DNA from: Cricetomys ansorgei | Lineage: Eukaryota; Chordata; Mammalia; Rodentia; Nesomyidae | Assembly (NCBI GenBank): GCA_026225945.1 | Contig: JAMJFZ010001816.1 | Location: forward strand, 6,880,001-6,944,000 | DNA: 64,000 nucleotides | Direction of reading: 5' to 3' | Notes under the pieces: model-generated | Seen by the model: only the letters and a program-made list of their open reading frames with translations | Database searches by the model: none | Told to the model about the DNA's origin: nothing | Made by a program: the position numbers and the translations under genes | Shown: positions 46,821 through 58,656 of the stretch, piece by piece | How positions within the stretch are numbered: the first letter of the stretch is position 1 | Layout: each line of letters starts with the position of its first letter

Positions 46821-48566
46821 CCGAATTAGCTTTCTCATCTGTAGAGGCGGAGTACAGGTGTTATCTGCCTCATAATGCCATTGTGTTCAGAGCAGTGGCA
46901 CTGACTTCTGTACAAACCATTGCAGCGATGCTTAGAATATAAAAGCTGTAAATATTAGTGTCCTTGGTCATTATTATGTAACCTCCTTGTGGATGAAAAG
47001 AAACTATCCCTGTACCAACCTTTTAATCTGATTAATGACTTTTAGAGTCATACAAACCCTTTGATCATGGGGATTCCCTTTTTCTTACCTGTTTGAGGAC
47101 ATGTTTTCCATGAAAACAATACGAAGTCAAACATGCACCAATACTTTGTAAATTGTTGAGCTATGGCCACGTGTCACCTTAAAACACACTGAAATTCGCA
47201 AATATTTACTAAGTCTCTGTGCTTTTTATATTTTGAAACATCTTTATAGTTGATCCAGTGTAACTACAGAAGCAAAATTCTTAAGACAGAGCCAGGGAAA
47301 GTTTTCAACTTTATTATGCATGTGTTACTTGGCCTAGGGAGAAAATGTGTCAGACATATCTTTCTGGAGGATTTTGTAAATCTACTTATGACTTTTTTCA
47401 GTTTTAAATTTGTTTCAGATGTTTTTTTCTACAGTATCTGTATGAACTATAATTCTGGTTCAAGGCAATAACTGACCCAGAGAGGCTGAGGGAGGTTATT
47501 TAATATTAATGACTTTTTGTTCTTCATAATTTCTTTTTGAAAAGTCTAGGCTCTACTTGGTAGCTGTTGAATGTTTTTAACTGAGTTTCCACTGCTTTAA
47601 TTGTTGAAACATTGTAACAAGAGGGTGATTCTTACCTGGCTCCATCAGCGCTATATTTTGCTCTTGTTTCCCAGGAGCTGAAGATTCGCAAAAATCAGTG
47701 TGTGTGACTATATGCTGACTCAAGCATTTTCTATTTTTTGTCATTTGTCATAATGAACTGAAAATGCTTTCATTGTTTCAATCAAACCACTTTCCTTTCC
47801 ATCCTCTGTCTTTTACAGGGTAATGAACTATTCCAACATTCAGCGCTTAAAGCAAGTCTGTTTTACTATTATTCATTCTTCTGAGGCCTGGTTAGGGGCT
47901 TCCATTGGTCTTACTTGGACTCCCTTATGTGTTGACAGCAGCTAGAGGAATTGGGGCTAGAAGCTTGGGTCTCTCTCTCTTCCTTCTCCTTTCCTGTCCT
48001 CCCCTCCCCTCCTGCCCACCCCCACCTGTCATCTTGAGATTCCACAAGTTACTTACCCTGGGTGGTCTGCCAGGAAGGCATGGGGCCCAGCTCCTGGGTC
48101 GCCACATCCACACAGTGTCAGCTCTTCCTTGTTCTGCTGATCAAAACATGTCACAAACTAAGATAGTTGAGATTTAAGGGCGGGAAGGTAAAGGTATATT
48201 CTCCTTTTTCTCGAAAGGAACTGCAATTGATTTACAAATATATTTAATCTACCCGAAATGTTTTGGGGTTTGATCTTTGGTCAGTTTTTGTGTTAGAATG
48301 TTAACAAAAACTGTGTACTTTGTCAGTAGAACCAGACAAAGCTAACAAATCCTGCTAGTGAATCTCAAGCTTTTCCACAGGACTCACTCTGACATAGAGT
48401 AGTTGGATGTTGTCTGGTTATATGCCATGACTGTAACACCTCTTCTGCTGTGTGTCTGTATGATGTTAAGTTCCACATGTTATACCAGAAACTTCACTAG
48501 GCCACTGAACCTCACAAGCAATTTAGAGAATTTGGAAAAAATGACTGTGCTATGTAAGTGGATGAT
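46821..48566. other. Unique non-coding DNA
   Basis: No gene. 46950-47070 has several TAAT-type sites (TCATTATTATGTAACC, TTAATCTGATTAATGAC). A pyrimidine-rich stretch occupies 47972-48030. The short frames at 47905-48177 are unrecognised. Confidence 0.55.
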
Positions 48567-48842
48567 GTGTGTGTGTGCGTGTGTGTGTGCTCATGCACAT
48601 GTACACGTACATGTGGAAGCTGGAGGTCAACCTATGATGTCATTCTTCAGGGCTCGATCCAGTGGCCTTGGTTTCACTGGCAGAGAACTCCAGGGATATA
48701 CCTCTGAGTACTGGGAATACATGCATGTGCTACAACACCTGATTTTTGCTTATTTGTGTGTTTTTTAATGATCTCCTTTTTGAATGCAGGTCTTCATGCA
48801 TCCGTCACAAGTACTTCACTGACTGAGATATCTCCTCTGTCC
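48567..48842 (-). mobile_element. B4/RSINE1-type SINE
   Basis: A GT tail, then AAGCTGGAGGTCAACCTATG, AACTCCAGGGATATACCTC, GAGTACTGGGAATACATGCA and the reverse of the tRNA-like head, GACTGAGATATCTCCTC. Same composite class as 5640-5888 and same orientation. Confidence 0.85.
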
Positions 48843-49127
48843 TTTGGTGGATTATATTAAAACAAAATTAACTTCAATATCATCAGAAATTAACAGTGAT
48901 CAGTAACTATTATATACAAAAGTAGTACCACGTCTGGGAAGTTTTAAATGGTGTTAGTCATGATCGATGTTTGTAATCTTAAATTCTAGCTAAAAAAAAA
49001 AAAAAAAATGGTCATTACCCAGAAGCAAACAATGAACTTTGAGTTAATGTAATTATTGGATGCTTCCTCTGTACTTTGTGTATTAGGCACTGTGAATGCA
49101 AAATTTAAATTCAATTGAGTCTTTTTT
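48843..49127. other. Unique DNA with poly(A) run
   Basis: Contains a run of about 17 A near 48991-49008. No gene. Confidence 0.6.
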
Positions 49128-50110
49128 TTTTTTAATTTCATGATATATTTTAATTGTATTCTTTCCTTTCCCTCCAACTCCTCCTAGCTACTCCTCACCT
49201 CCATACCAATCCAACTTCATATTTTTCTCAAAAAATGCAATCAAACAGAAACAACAACAAAAATAATAGCAAAACAAAACAAAAATCATGGAGTCTGCTT
49301 TTGTGGTCCAATTATGCCAGAGCACGGAGCCTGCTCTGGAATGTGGTTGATATACCTGGTGTCTCTCCATGGAAGAAAACTCATTTGCCCTCTCTAGGGA
49401 AGTAATCAATTACAAATAACTTCTTAGGTAGAAGTTGGGCTTTGTATCTACCTCCCCTTCTCAGTGCTGGAATTTTGTTGCACTGGAACTTACACAAGTC
49501 CTGTGCATGCTTCACCATCTTTGTGAGCGCGTATGTGCAGCAGTCCTGTTGTATCAAAAAGATATCATTTCCTTGGGGTTCTTTCTACATAGATTCTCTT
49601 AGGTTCTCTTCCACATAGATTCCCTGAACCTGGGTGGGGGTGATAAAGACATCTCATGTAGGACTGTGAGCACCAAAGTCTTTCACTTTCTGCACATTGT
49701 CCAGTTGTGGGTCCCTATGCTCACTCCCATCTAGACAATAGGAAGCTTCTCTGATGAGGGCTTAGTGATGCACTGATCTAAGATATAATTAGGGATCATC
49801 TTATTTCAATGTTCCTTTAGCCGAATAATAGTAGTAGGTATTCCCCTAGGTCCTTAACCTATCTAGTTCCAGGTTCTTGGCCACATTATCAGGGACATGT
49901 ATGAGTTCTGTCTCATTGAATGGGACTTCAATCTTAAAAAAAAAAAAAGTGGTTACCCCCATACCATTTGTGCCACTATTGCACAAGTACGTCTTGCAGG
50001 CAGGTCACTGTTGAAGTTTGCAAGGTTTGTAGATGGGTGATATTGATGACTACTTTTCTCCTGTGGTAGCTTGCAGAGTATGTTCAACTGTGTCATATGA
50101 CTTGCAAGAT
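49128..50110 (-). mobile_element. L1 (Lx-like) 3' UTR fragment, 1 kb
   Basis: Minus-strand L1: CCCTCCAACTCCTCCTAGC near the tail, an AACAACAAAAATAATAGC stretch, ATGGAGTCTGCTTTTGTGG, CTCTGGAATGTGGTTGATAT, TCCAGTTGTGGGTCCC, then AAGATATAATTAGGGATCAT and CATACCATTTGTGCCACTAT. ORF2 is absent. The longest of the recent-type L1 pieces here. Confidence 0.87.
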
Positions 50111-50489
50111 AGTAAGGGAAGCAGAATATAAACAAATGGAAAATTGAATATTAGCAATCAAAAAATTAGGAAAACCTAAGACAAAAATAATGCTACAAAC
50201 ATTCTGATGGAATATTTAACAACATACATAGGAAATATATACCCTCCTGGAGACTGAGGAGTAGAACGTGCTACAGCAAAGTGAGACGTGAGGTAGGTAA
50301 CTCTTGAGAAATGGAGCCATGGCGGTCCAGGCTAAGCAATAAGAGCTGTGAGGTTCAGGGATAACAACGTGGAACATAGGAAACACTGGAAACATTTTTT
50401 TCTGAACAGCTAAAATATAGGACTCTGAGTAAGGTGAGAAGTGGAATAAAATAGAAAGGATAAAAAAGTAATAAGAAATAAACAAAACC
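50111..50489. other. Unique or ancient-repeat DNA
   Basis: May be the eroded left part of the ancient repeat that follows. No gene. Confidence 0.45.
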
Positions 50490-50710
50490 AGACAGGGTTT
50501 TAGTCATGAAGAACCGTATATGTCATTTTTATGATGTTATAGCTTTTTCTTATAAATAATGGAAATCATCAAAGGATTTTTTTCAGAGGATGACAAAATC
50601 AAATTAGCTTTTTAAGAAGACCATTCTGGCTTCAATAAGAAAGAATGATTGGCTCGAATTAGAGTGGAGACAGAGAGAGTGGCTAAGTGACTGATCTAAA
50701 AAAAGAAAAA
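50490..50710 (+). mobile_element. Ancient mammalian interspersed repeat
   Basis: AATAATGGAAATCATCAAAG, GATTTTTTTCAGAGGATGAC and AGAAGACCATTCTGGCTTC follow the familiar ancient-repeat phrases 'AATGGGAAGCCATTGAAGG', 'TTTAAGCAGGGGAGTGACATG' and 'AAGATCACTCTGGCTGC' in order. I cannot give the family name. Confidence 0.6.
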
Positions 50711-51639
50711 ATGAAAAGGACTATGGTGGTTCCAGACAACAAAAATGGAAAGGAATGATACCTGCAGTATACATGCACTGAGACCTATCAGGTGACAGAT
50801 TGTATGCCCAGTGCTAAGAATACAATGGCGTGTAATGGATCTCTAAACTATACAAAGAAACTCCTCAGGGGCAGAGATTAAATTAATTTATTCAGTGGCT
50901 TATGTTTTTTAGAAAGGTGAGGGTGTGAAGTTGGGATAGGGACTATTTAGGAGGAAGCTGGGGACGTAGATATGGAAATGGTAGTTCACAATATCATGTT
51001 TAATTTTATACATGTATTAAATATTCAGAGAATAAAAATCTGTTACGTATTTGAATGTAGCAGTAAAGGAAAGAGAGGATCCTAGATATCTGAGAACAAT
51101 TAGTGGTGACACCGTATCATAACCTACTGGCCACTCTGGTTGAAGGGTTGACAGGACAGGCAGATCACACACAATAGGAGATGCGGGAGTGTGAGGAGGA
51201 CTGGTTGGGAAGGTGAGTTTCAGCGGGAAAGGGATGCAAGAGAGGAATGGGCTACAAAAATGACTAAAATTTCATTTATAAATGCATGCCACTGATTAAC
51301 AATAAAAAGTTGATGACCTTTAAGAATGGGTACTAAAAGACCAAGAAAGCACTGTGCTTTTATATGTAAAAGATACTAGTATCCAAAGGATGCTTTCGGA
51401 TACAAGTTTTATTTGTATTATTTGTAATTCTCCAAGACAAGAACATAGGTGTGTATATTCCTTGACAGATAATTTGACTGCTTTTCATCTTGTCTCTCCT
51501 TGGCAAAGTCAGTCATATCTTCCAATGTGTGGTTTAATTGAACTTGACCCTAAGATTTGATGGTTCCAATTCCCCATAGCTCAATAATTGGGTCTCGTGT
51601 GTGATGTAGGCATGTTGCTTTGGACGTCGCGCAGCTGAT
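50711..51639. other. Unique DNA with another possible ancient-repeat start
   Basis: At 50760-50840, ATGCCCAGTGCTAAGAATAC then AATGGCGTG resembles 'GCCAGGCACTGTGCTAAG ... ACAATGG'. The rest is unassigned. No gene. Confidence 0.45.
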
Positions 51640-51990
51640 GCTCATAGAAATGGATTAAATTTGAATGTCCAAATGTCCTGCTTGCTCCTGATTTGACCAT
51701 GACTGCCAAGTTATATTCCCAGTTAAATTTCTACATATAAAATCAGTGATAGAAATCAATAATCACAGCCCTCTTCTTTTCTGTTTACATGTTCATAGAG
51801 AGTTAAACACTGTTAGATCCTGACTAAGATCAATCATTACATTTTGGGTATCTAATTCATCTATTTTTCAGCATAACTGTTTAATTCCAAGCATAATGAT
51901 AAACCTATTACCTGTGACTAATACTCAGCATGACATTAATTTTGCTCCTGGCTTTTCATTAAGTAAATCAGAAAACCTTTCTAGAGTTCA
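51640..51990. other. Candidate conserved non-coding block
   Basis: Unique AT-rich sequence with AGAAATCAATAATCACAG, AGATCAATCATTACA and ACATTAATTTTGC words; no repeat is visible. A possible enhancer by motif content only. Confidence 0.25.
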
Positions 51991-52459
51991 TATTCTGTAC
52001 TCATCAGTATAGGTCTTGAGGAAACTGCTTTAACAGAAAGAAATGACCCCTCATTAATGCAGAAGAGATATCCATGAGTAAATACGTCCATGTGTCATCC
52101 ATTTGTTCATAAATACAAAAACTTAATGTTTCCAAACATCTTTTACTTAGTACCTCTTGGACACCTTCTATAACTAAACTCTTTGAAGAGTTTCCATTGC
52201 ACCACTTGCAATGCTAAAGTGGTTTTTTATTTTGCATCGCTGTTTCAAGCACAATCATGTCCAGATATTGGAGGCCCACAGCATACAGATATATGCAAAC
52301 AAGATTGCATCCAAGATGCTTTAAAGGGCCATTTTTCTTAGAAAATAATCTGTTTGTCAGTCATATTCTTTCCTATTTTTATTTGAGCCAACAGTTAAGT
52401 AGGTCATGTAACAACTTTAAAAGAGTGTTAGAATATCAAATTTATCTGACTTTAATTCC
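51991..52459. other. Unique non-coding DNA
   Basis: Nothing recognised. Confidence 0.5.
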
Positions 52460-52615
52460 TAGCAGAATACAGATTTGAGTCCAGATGTAGCCAGTTGTTC
52501 AGGCTCCTTTGGCCTTGATTTGTTCATATGTAACACAAGGATAACAGTGTTTCAAGATACTTTAAGGACTAATGATTTTAATATGATAAAATGCTCCCCC
52601 ATGTCTCAGACACTA
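52460..52615 (+). mobile_element. MIR SINE relic
   Basis: GATTTGAGTCCAGATGTAGC, GCCTTGATTTGTTCATATG, TAACACAAGGATAACAGTG and TTTAAGGACTAATGA follow the MIR order of 'GGGTTCGAGTCCCAGCTC ... CTCAGTTTCCTCATCTG ... TAAAATGGGGATAATAG ... GAGGATTAAATGA'. Confidence 0.75.
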
Positions 52616-53384
52616 CATAGCTACTTTGTGTGTTATGCTTCAAAAAGTTTAGTTATTAAAGGTGCCCGGAGTGGGGGGGGGGAGTAAATAAAAGAAGTTT
52701 GGAAGCATTAAGTAAAATTATCATCACAATCTCTAATACATTTGATAAACTTGATCATCTTTCTCTCCTTCTAATTCACAGTAATTCTTCCCTCGGTCTT
52801 TCTGCATATTTCTCCTTTGTTGTTCCTGTTCTGAACTGCTCACGCTTTAGATACTGCAGGTTCCTGGTGGACCCATCCTAGTTCGTGTATCTTCTAGATC
52901 TAAATATTTATCATGGAGCAAGTATGCTCTTCCTTTCATTTCTACTAATTCTGAAATCTTTTCTTAAATTGTGTTTTCCTCATAACTCAGGACCCAGGTA
53001 CCAAAAAATCCTAAACACATCTCCAGGACTATGGGCAGATTACACTCAGATGGATGAGAACGAATTAGACGTAATTTCTCTCCTGCCTCCCCTGAGTTAT
53101 TTAAGTCTATTATTCTGCACCTATACCCTAGATCTCATTGTCTGTGCAGTTCCAGAGGCAGTGGGTTAGGATGTTGTCTTAGATAACTATTTTCTTACCT
53201 TCAATTCGATTGGTAGTCAAGTATGACTAGTCTTCCATTCTCAGTTTATTTTGGAACTGGCTTATCTCAGCCCCACAAAATCCATCCCTTTTCTCTACCT
53301 TTTACTTAGTTTCTCCACCTCCAGAGGAGCAACTCCACACTCCATCTCACTTAGTAGCACGATAACCTTTTGAAAATGTCCCTA
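52616..53384. other. Unique DNA with a G run
   Basis: A run of about 10 G at 52672-52681. Two short plus frames (52699-53169) are unrecognised and may lie in CT-rich ancient-repeat debris. Confidence 0.5.
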
Positions 53385-53598
53385 GGATTTGGAGAGACGG
53401 CTCAGTGGTTTGAATACTTACGTTTGTAAAGGACCGAGGTCTGATTTTCAGCACCCACACAGTGACCCCAAGCCATCCTTAACTCTGGTTCCAAGGGACC
53501 CAAAGTCTTCTTTTGTCTTCTGTTGGTAACAGGCATGTACATGCATATAGGCAAAACACTCAAACATAAAATAAAATAAGTGAATCTTTTAAAAAGAA
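53385..53598 (+). mobile_element. B3-type SINE
   Basis: GGAGAGACGGCTCAGTGG head, TTTTCAGCACCCACACAGTG, TTAACTCTGGTTCCAAGGG, ATGCATATAGGCAAAACACT and the tail AAAATAAGTGAATCTTTT. Plus strand. Confidence 0.93.
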
Positions 53599-53629
53599 AC
53601 TTTTTATGCCCATTTTGTTATATATTCAT

Positions 53630-53800
53630 TTATATATGTAAGTGCACATGCACAATATATATATTTCATGTATATATATTTTATATTACATAGTATATAG
53701 ACATATACTATGTAATATAAAATATATATACATGAAATATATATATTTCATATATATATTCATATATATATTTCATATATTTCATATATTTCATATATAT
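53630..53800. repeat. AT-rich tract containing a 45-bp-arm perfect palindrome
   Basis: TATATA and TTTCATATAT units. Positions 53654-53698 and 53703-53747 are exact reverse complements with a 4-nt spacer AGAC, so the strand can form a 45-bp perfect stem. A (TATATTTCA)-like repeat follows and ends where duplicated segment copy 2 begins. Confidence 0.95.
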
Positions 53801-54024
53801 ATTCATCATTCATTTAACTTTTATGAAAAAGTTTGAATATGAGATTCAAAATACGTATTTTAAGATACTGTATAAAAAAGATCCTTGTTGGAGCAACACT
53901 GCTACCTGTACTGTTTTACAATATGTCATTTATTTAAATTGAGGAGTTTTCATTTAAACCAGCCCCAGTAGACAACTTTCTCCTGCCTCATCACTAGTAT
54001 ATTCTGAAATGATTCTTTCCCGAG
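53801..54024. repeat. Copy 2 of the 220-bp duplicated segment
   Basis: Direct-orientation partner of 24874-25098, about 29 kb away. The left edge coincides with the end of the AT-rich palindromic tract; the right edge ends after TTCTTTCC, beyond which the two loci differ completely. Confidence 0.93.
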
Positions 54025-54165
54025 ACGGAGGTGAGCAGAGACAGAAGTATAGGTGTGGGAATGACCTGGTGTTTCATGAGGCTCAACATAGTGTCTAGAA
54101 CCTCACCTAGTGATGAGCGAGGGAACAGTTAATACTTGGTATGTATTGGTTGAATTAATGTAAAG
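54025..54165 (+). mobile_element. Possible L2/MIR 3' end relic
   Basis: CAACATAGTGTCTAGAACC then TGGTATGTATTGGTTGAATT resembles 'GCACAGTGCCTGGCAC ... TGTTGGTTGAATGAATG'. Confidence 0.45.
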
Positions 54166-55234
54166 CATGACAGGCAAAAATATTAGTGAATAAGGAAGAA
54201 CATGACACTGTTGTATGTTAACAAATGATTCCCTCCATAAGCTTAATTAGGATGCAGAATGTGGAGAAGCAAAAAAAGATAGGAGATAATAAGATAAAGA
54301 GCAGGGGCCCAAACGCCAAGGTCTTCTACCCAGTCCTAATGAGCATAGACCCTTACGAAAGTGGGAGAGTATGGGGCTGGAGGCGGAGCTCAGTGGCAAC
54401 GATAGGTGAATTATTTAATTTTTAATATATATATAGTTTAAATGCTTCACCCCAGGTATTATTTTACTTATTCCAATTTTAATATTTTTTAAAGTTACAT
54501 ATTTGATGTTCTTGTTGTTTACTTGGATTTAACGTATCTATTTTCAACACAAAGCAACAGATCTGATAATTGCCTCTCGTCTTTTATAGCCTTGCACATA
54601 ATAGTCTTATCTGACACAATGAGGACTGTGGTTAGCTTATGACTTAGAAAAGTTGATTAAAGCGGGAAATCATTATAATGGCACATAAAGTATTATATGT
54701 ACTTTAATTCATCTGTCTAAGTTGTAGCTTCAATTCCTCTCTTTGAGAATGTATATCTGCTGCTGAGTGTTTCTTTAATTTTATGTCCTGCTGTGAGCCT
54801 TTAAAATAGCTGGACAGTCTACATACCATTTAACTCTAAGTATTTGTATGATTTTATGTTTGTATTTTTGACTCACCCATAGCATAAGCATTTGTTAATA
54901 TACAATTTAACTTAGTGTTCATGGAGACAAGTTTTTTGCATTTCCCTTCCTGCATCATGCTGATTTTTAGTGGTATTTAGACAACAATTCAGTAATGTAC
55001 CAATACTGACAGAGTTATTTTAACAGAATTGGGAACAAATCATCTGAGTGTTAGAAAGCCTATCTCATGACCAGTAGGTACAGCAGGGCATAATCAAAGA
55101 GGAAAGTGCTTGCCAGATTGTCTATGCAGAAGGGCATGGCAGTTAGCCAGGGCACATCACGGATTGAGGGAAACATGTGGGTTAATCACCAAGATGGCCA
55201 AGGGAAGGAGGAAGGTAGTAACAACATGGACTTC
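54166..55234. other. Unique non-coding DNA
   Basis: No gene. A short ID/B3-head-like phrase (GGGCTGGAGGCGGAGCTCAG, about 54373) has no following SINE body. Confidence 0.55.
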
Positions 55235-55375
55235 CATTTTACACCTCTACAGCTTTGATCAGGTCATTTCATTTATACAATTAAGCATACTCATCTGTAA
55301 AATGAAAATTAAATTAGCATCTATTTAACAGGAATTTTTAATGACCAGATAAGCAGTACACAGATGACGATTTAA
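55235..55375 (+). mobile_element. MIR SINE relic
   Basis: GATCAGGTCATTTCATTTAT, ACTCATCTGTAAAATGAAAA and TTTAATGACCAGATAAGCA follow the MIR order 'GGGCAAGTCACTTAACC ... CTCATCTGTAAAATGAGG ... ATTAAATGAGATAA'. Confidence 0.65.
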
Positions 55376-55384
55376 AATGCCTGT

Positions 55385-55591
55385 GACTGACTGGGTAAGT
55401 GTGCAAGCACAGGACATGAGTTTGGAACTCATCTATACCTATACCTATCTACACCTATCTACAAATGTGGGCATTGCTGTACAATCCTAGCATTTGACAC
55501 TCAGAGACTGAGTGATCTCAAATACTAATGCGCTAGCTGAACCTAAAAATTAAGTTCCAGCTTACATAGTAACACATACGTACCACTCACC

Positions 55592-55592
<1 letters not shown>
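55385..55592 (+). mobile_element. B4/RSINE1-type SINE
   Basis: A degraded tRNA-like head (GACTGGGTAAGTGTGCAAG), then a B1-like body (GCTGTACAATCCTAGCATTT, GACACTCAGAGACTGAGTG) and a tail leading into (CA)n. Plus strand. Confidence 0.7.

Positions 55593-55634
<42 letters not shown>
55593..55634. repeat. (CA)n microsatellite, about 40 bp
   Basis: A perfect CA run forming the tail of the preceding SINE. Confidence 0.96.
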
Positions 55635-55636
<2 letters not shown>

Positions 55637-57079
55637 TTTAATTTTTAAAAGTAAAATCAAATAACTAAATAAAGCTGTAAAGCATTTTGAAAAAGTTTTA
55701 TCATTTATAAAGGTATCGAATTGAGTCACTATGTATATTAATTTTGTCATTATTAGAGTCTGACAAAGATTTATTGAAGATTTATGATGCCTAGAAAGAT
55801 GGGAAATACTTTGCATGCAATAATAGCTCATGTTGTACCTTACCCAAGGATACCTGCTCTTATGTAGTAGAATCAACAGAGAAGTGAGATTATTTTAATT
55901 CCAGATTATCTGCTCTTTATTAGGTTGTTTGTGCCGTTCCTTTTCTTTAAAAAAAAAAAACTGTAAATTTGATTTACAAGAATACATTGGCATAACACAA
56001 ATTAAAATCAATCTTATGATACCAATAAAAAGTAAATTCCTTTTAATAACCTCAAAGTTCTCTGCCTAATGGCAATTCTCAAGTCTAGTCACTACCAAAG
56101 TTTCCATTTTGTAGTTAAAAATCTTAGTATATTCCTTCACACATAATGTTTGAGATGTACAGTGTTACCGAATTCACTATTACTCAGTCTGTCGTGGCAT
56201 CAGCTACAACGAAGGACAAACACTGGATAACACGAATGGCATTGGGCACACATCGAAATTAAAATATAGCTTATTTTTATGCTTACTTCTTCTGCAATGC
56301 AGAGTATTCAGACGCTACTTGACTTTAACTCTTGTCTATGTGTCTGACCCGTTACCCAGGGATGTCTCTGTGCTTAGTAGACACTGCTGGCCCGGGCACT
56401 AAATCAATATGGAAATTAAACTGGCAATCCAGAACACATTGATTTATGAGGTTGCATTTCTCCTTTACATTTCATAATATTTGAAGCCTTCATAAATTAA
56501 GCATAAAATCGATTTAAATTAAAAGTTAAGAGGTAGGACCCTTCAGGTAGATGCTTAGTGGTGCATTAGTTTTATGAAGTACATTAGACATACTAAACTT
56601 TATTCTGGTGTTATTTATTATTTTATATTTCCAACATAACTAACCAGGAACTATCAATTTCCAGTCATCCAATTTCTGAATTTTACAGCACACCCAATTT
56701 CACAATTAAATCATTGCACCGTATCTCATTCTAAATGTTGCCTACTCAAAAGAAACTAGTATTAGAGGAAAAGTCAAATCGTAATTTAGACTTGGAAACA
56801 TCTTCATTGATGGGAATTTTAGTCATCTACATTTGCTGAGTTTTAAGAATAAGTGAAAGAGTACTTCCAAGACAATGACGTGCAAATAAAACAAATCCCT
56901 CGTTGCTCGGTTATATTATACACGCATTCCTTCACTTACTGCATTCTACTGTACTTCTAATGCACGCAAAGCATTAGAAATGTAGTGTAGGCAAGGAAAA
57001 ACAGATGGACATGTTTTCGTGTACTTCTAGGAAGAAATACAGATGTATCATGACTTCAACCATAACCGAACACAGATGC
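55635..57079. other. Unique non-coding DNA
   Basis: No gene. A poly(A) of 12 lies near 55949. 56380-56600 is TAAT/AT-rich with TAAATCAATATGG, CATTGATTTATGAGG and AAATCGATTTAAATT words and may be a conserved block. Confidence 0.55.
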
Positions 57080-57290
57080 ATTATAGAGCATATAGTGGGT
57101 TAGCCACTATTCTAATTATTCTGTATATTAGCCTCACCCTCCTCATAACAACTCAATAAATGTGTCATGTCCACCTTACACATGGGTGAACTAAGACACA
57201 GGGATGTTACATACACTGCCCGTGTTCAGCAGTTAGATCCACTAATGGGCAGAGGAAGTCTAGCATCCAGGCGCAGGCTCTGTACCATTC
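57080..57290 (+). mobile_element. MIR SINE, nearly full core
   Basis: TAGCCACTATTCTAATTATT, CCTCACCCTCCTCATAACAA, CCACCTTACACATGGGTGAA, CTAAGACACAGGGATGTTAC and TTCAGCAGTTAGATCCACTA match the MIR core in order and spacing. The best-preserved ancient SINE here. Confidence 0.9.
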
Positions 57291-58074
57291 GTGGGATTAT
57301 TAATCTGTAGAGTATGAGCTTCCTGCTATGACAAGACACATGTGGTATCGAGAGAGCAAATAGATTTTTCTCCATGAAATTCCTGTTGAAATGAGATCTA
57401 AATGCCGAGTGGGAATGAACTAGGCACCGATATGGGTAAGAGAGGAATACTGATCTGGAAAGACATGAATGATGTCTGAATGTGCAAAGCAAAAAGAACA
57501 AATGGAATTAGAGAAGTCCGCGAGGTCCAGAGCAACTGAGGTGCAGGGGGGAGGGGAAGCTCAGCGTGTAAAGTTGGAGGAAAACAGGAAAACACAGGAA
57601 CATCTGGGATTGGAAGCTCCTCTTTCACTGTCTGAAATGAAACACTAAGTCATCCCTACGTCATTACATCTCAACTTTGGACGAAATAAATATCCCTGAG
57701 GGGTGATTTCAAAGAGTGTCACCTCAGACCAACTGTATCAGAACATCTGGGGAAAGGCTCCAATGAACACCAATCCACAGTCAAGACTGGGAAACTATTG
57801 TTAGGTTAGTATCACATGTGATCAGTTAGTGACACCTCAGTTAGTAGAAGACCTCCTGAAGCAAGAAGTGCGTAACGCTTTATGATGAGTATGGTCTGGG
57901 GTTGTAACTGTGAGTTATTAAATCGGAGGAAGTGGAATGTCTGATAGGGCCCACGTGAGCTGTGTGAGCTCTCGAACAGAGGAAGCGACCTGAAAATCGA
58001 GGCATCATTTGGCTTAATGGGACTTGTTCGCCTAAGTCCTCGGAAGCTAAGCTTTCTTCAGCTGGCTGCAGATG
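57291..58074. other. Unique non-coding DNA
   Basis: No gene. The end may include the eroded 5' part of the MLT1 relic. Confidence 0.5.
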
Positions 58075-58233
58075 AGTAGGTCAGAAGTAGAAAGAGCTAC
58101 ATGGACTCAGTGAGCTATTGCTGGCTTCAAGAGAGGGAAGGCACTGGATACATAAAATGAGAGGCCACCGGGAGCTGAGAGAAGCCATTGGCTGACAGCA
58201 ACGAAAGAGTCTAGAGTCTTGAGATTAAAAACT
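58075..58233 (+). mobile_element. MLT1-type MaLR LTR relic
   Basis: AGGTCAGAAGTAGAAAGAGC, CTATTGCTGGCTTCAAGAG, AGGGAAGGCACTGG and GAGAGGCCACCGGGAGCTGA follow the MLT1 phrases 'TTGCTGGCTTTGAAGATGG', 'AGGAAGGGGCC' and 'GGTGGCCTCTAGAAGCTGG' in order. An ancient LTR fragment, cut by the GT tract. Confidence 0.7.
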
Positions 58234-58256
58234 GATGTGTGTGTGTGTGTGTGTGT

Positions 58257-58293
<37 letters not shown>

Positions 58294-58296
58294 TAT

Positions 58297-58341
<45 letters not shown>

Positions 58342-58358
58342 TGGTGTGTGGTGTGTGT

Positions 58359-58449
<91 letters not shown>

Positions 58450-58463
58450 TGGTGTGTGTGTGT

Positions 58464-58524
<61 letters not shown>

Positions 58525-58623
58525 TGTGTGTGTGTGTGGTGTGTGTGTGTGGTGTGTGGTGTGTGTGTGTGTGTGTGTGTGGTGTGTGTGGTGTGTGTGG
58601 TGTGTGGTGTGTGTGGTGTGTGT

Positions 58624-58656
<33 letters not shown>

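Noticed and set aside
54370..54410. Possible ID-element head
   Set aside because: Only about 20 bases resemble a tRNA-derived head and no SINE body follows.
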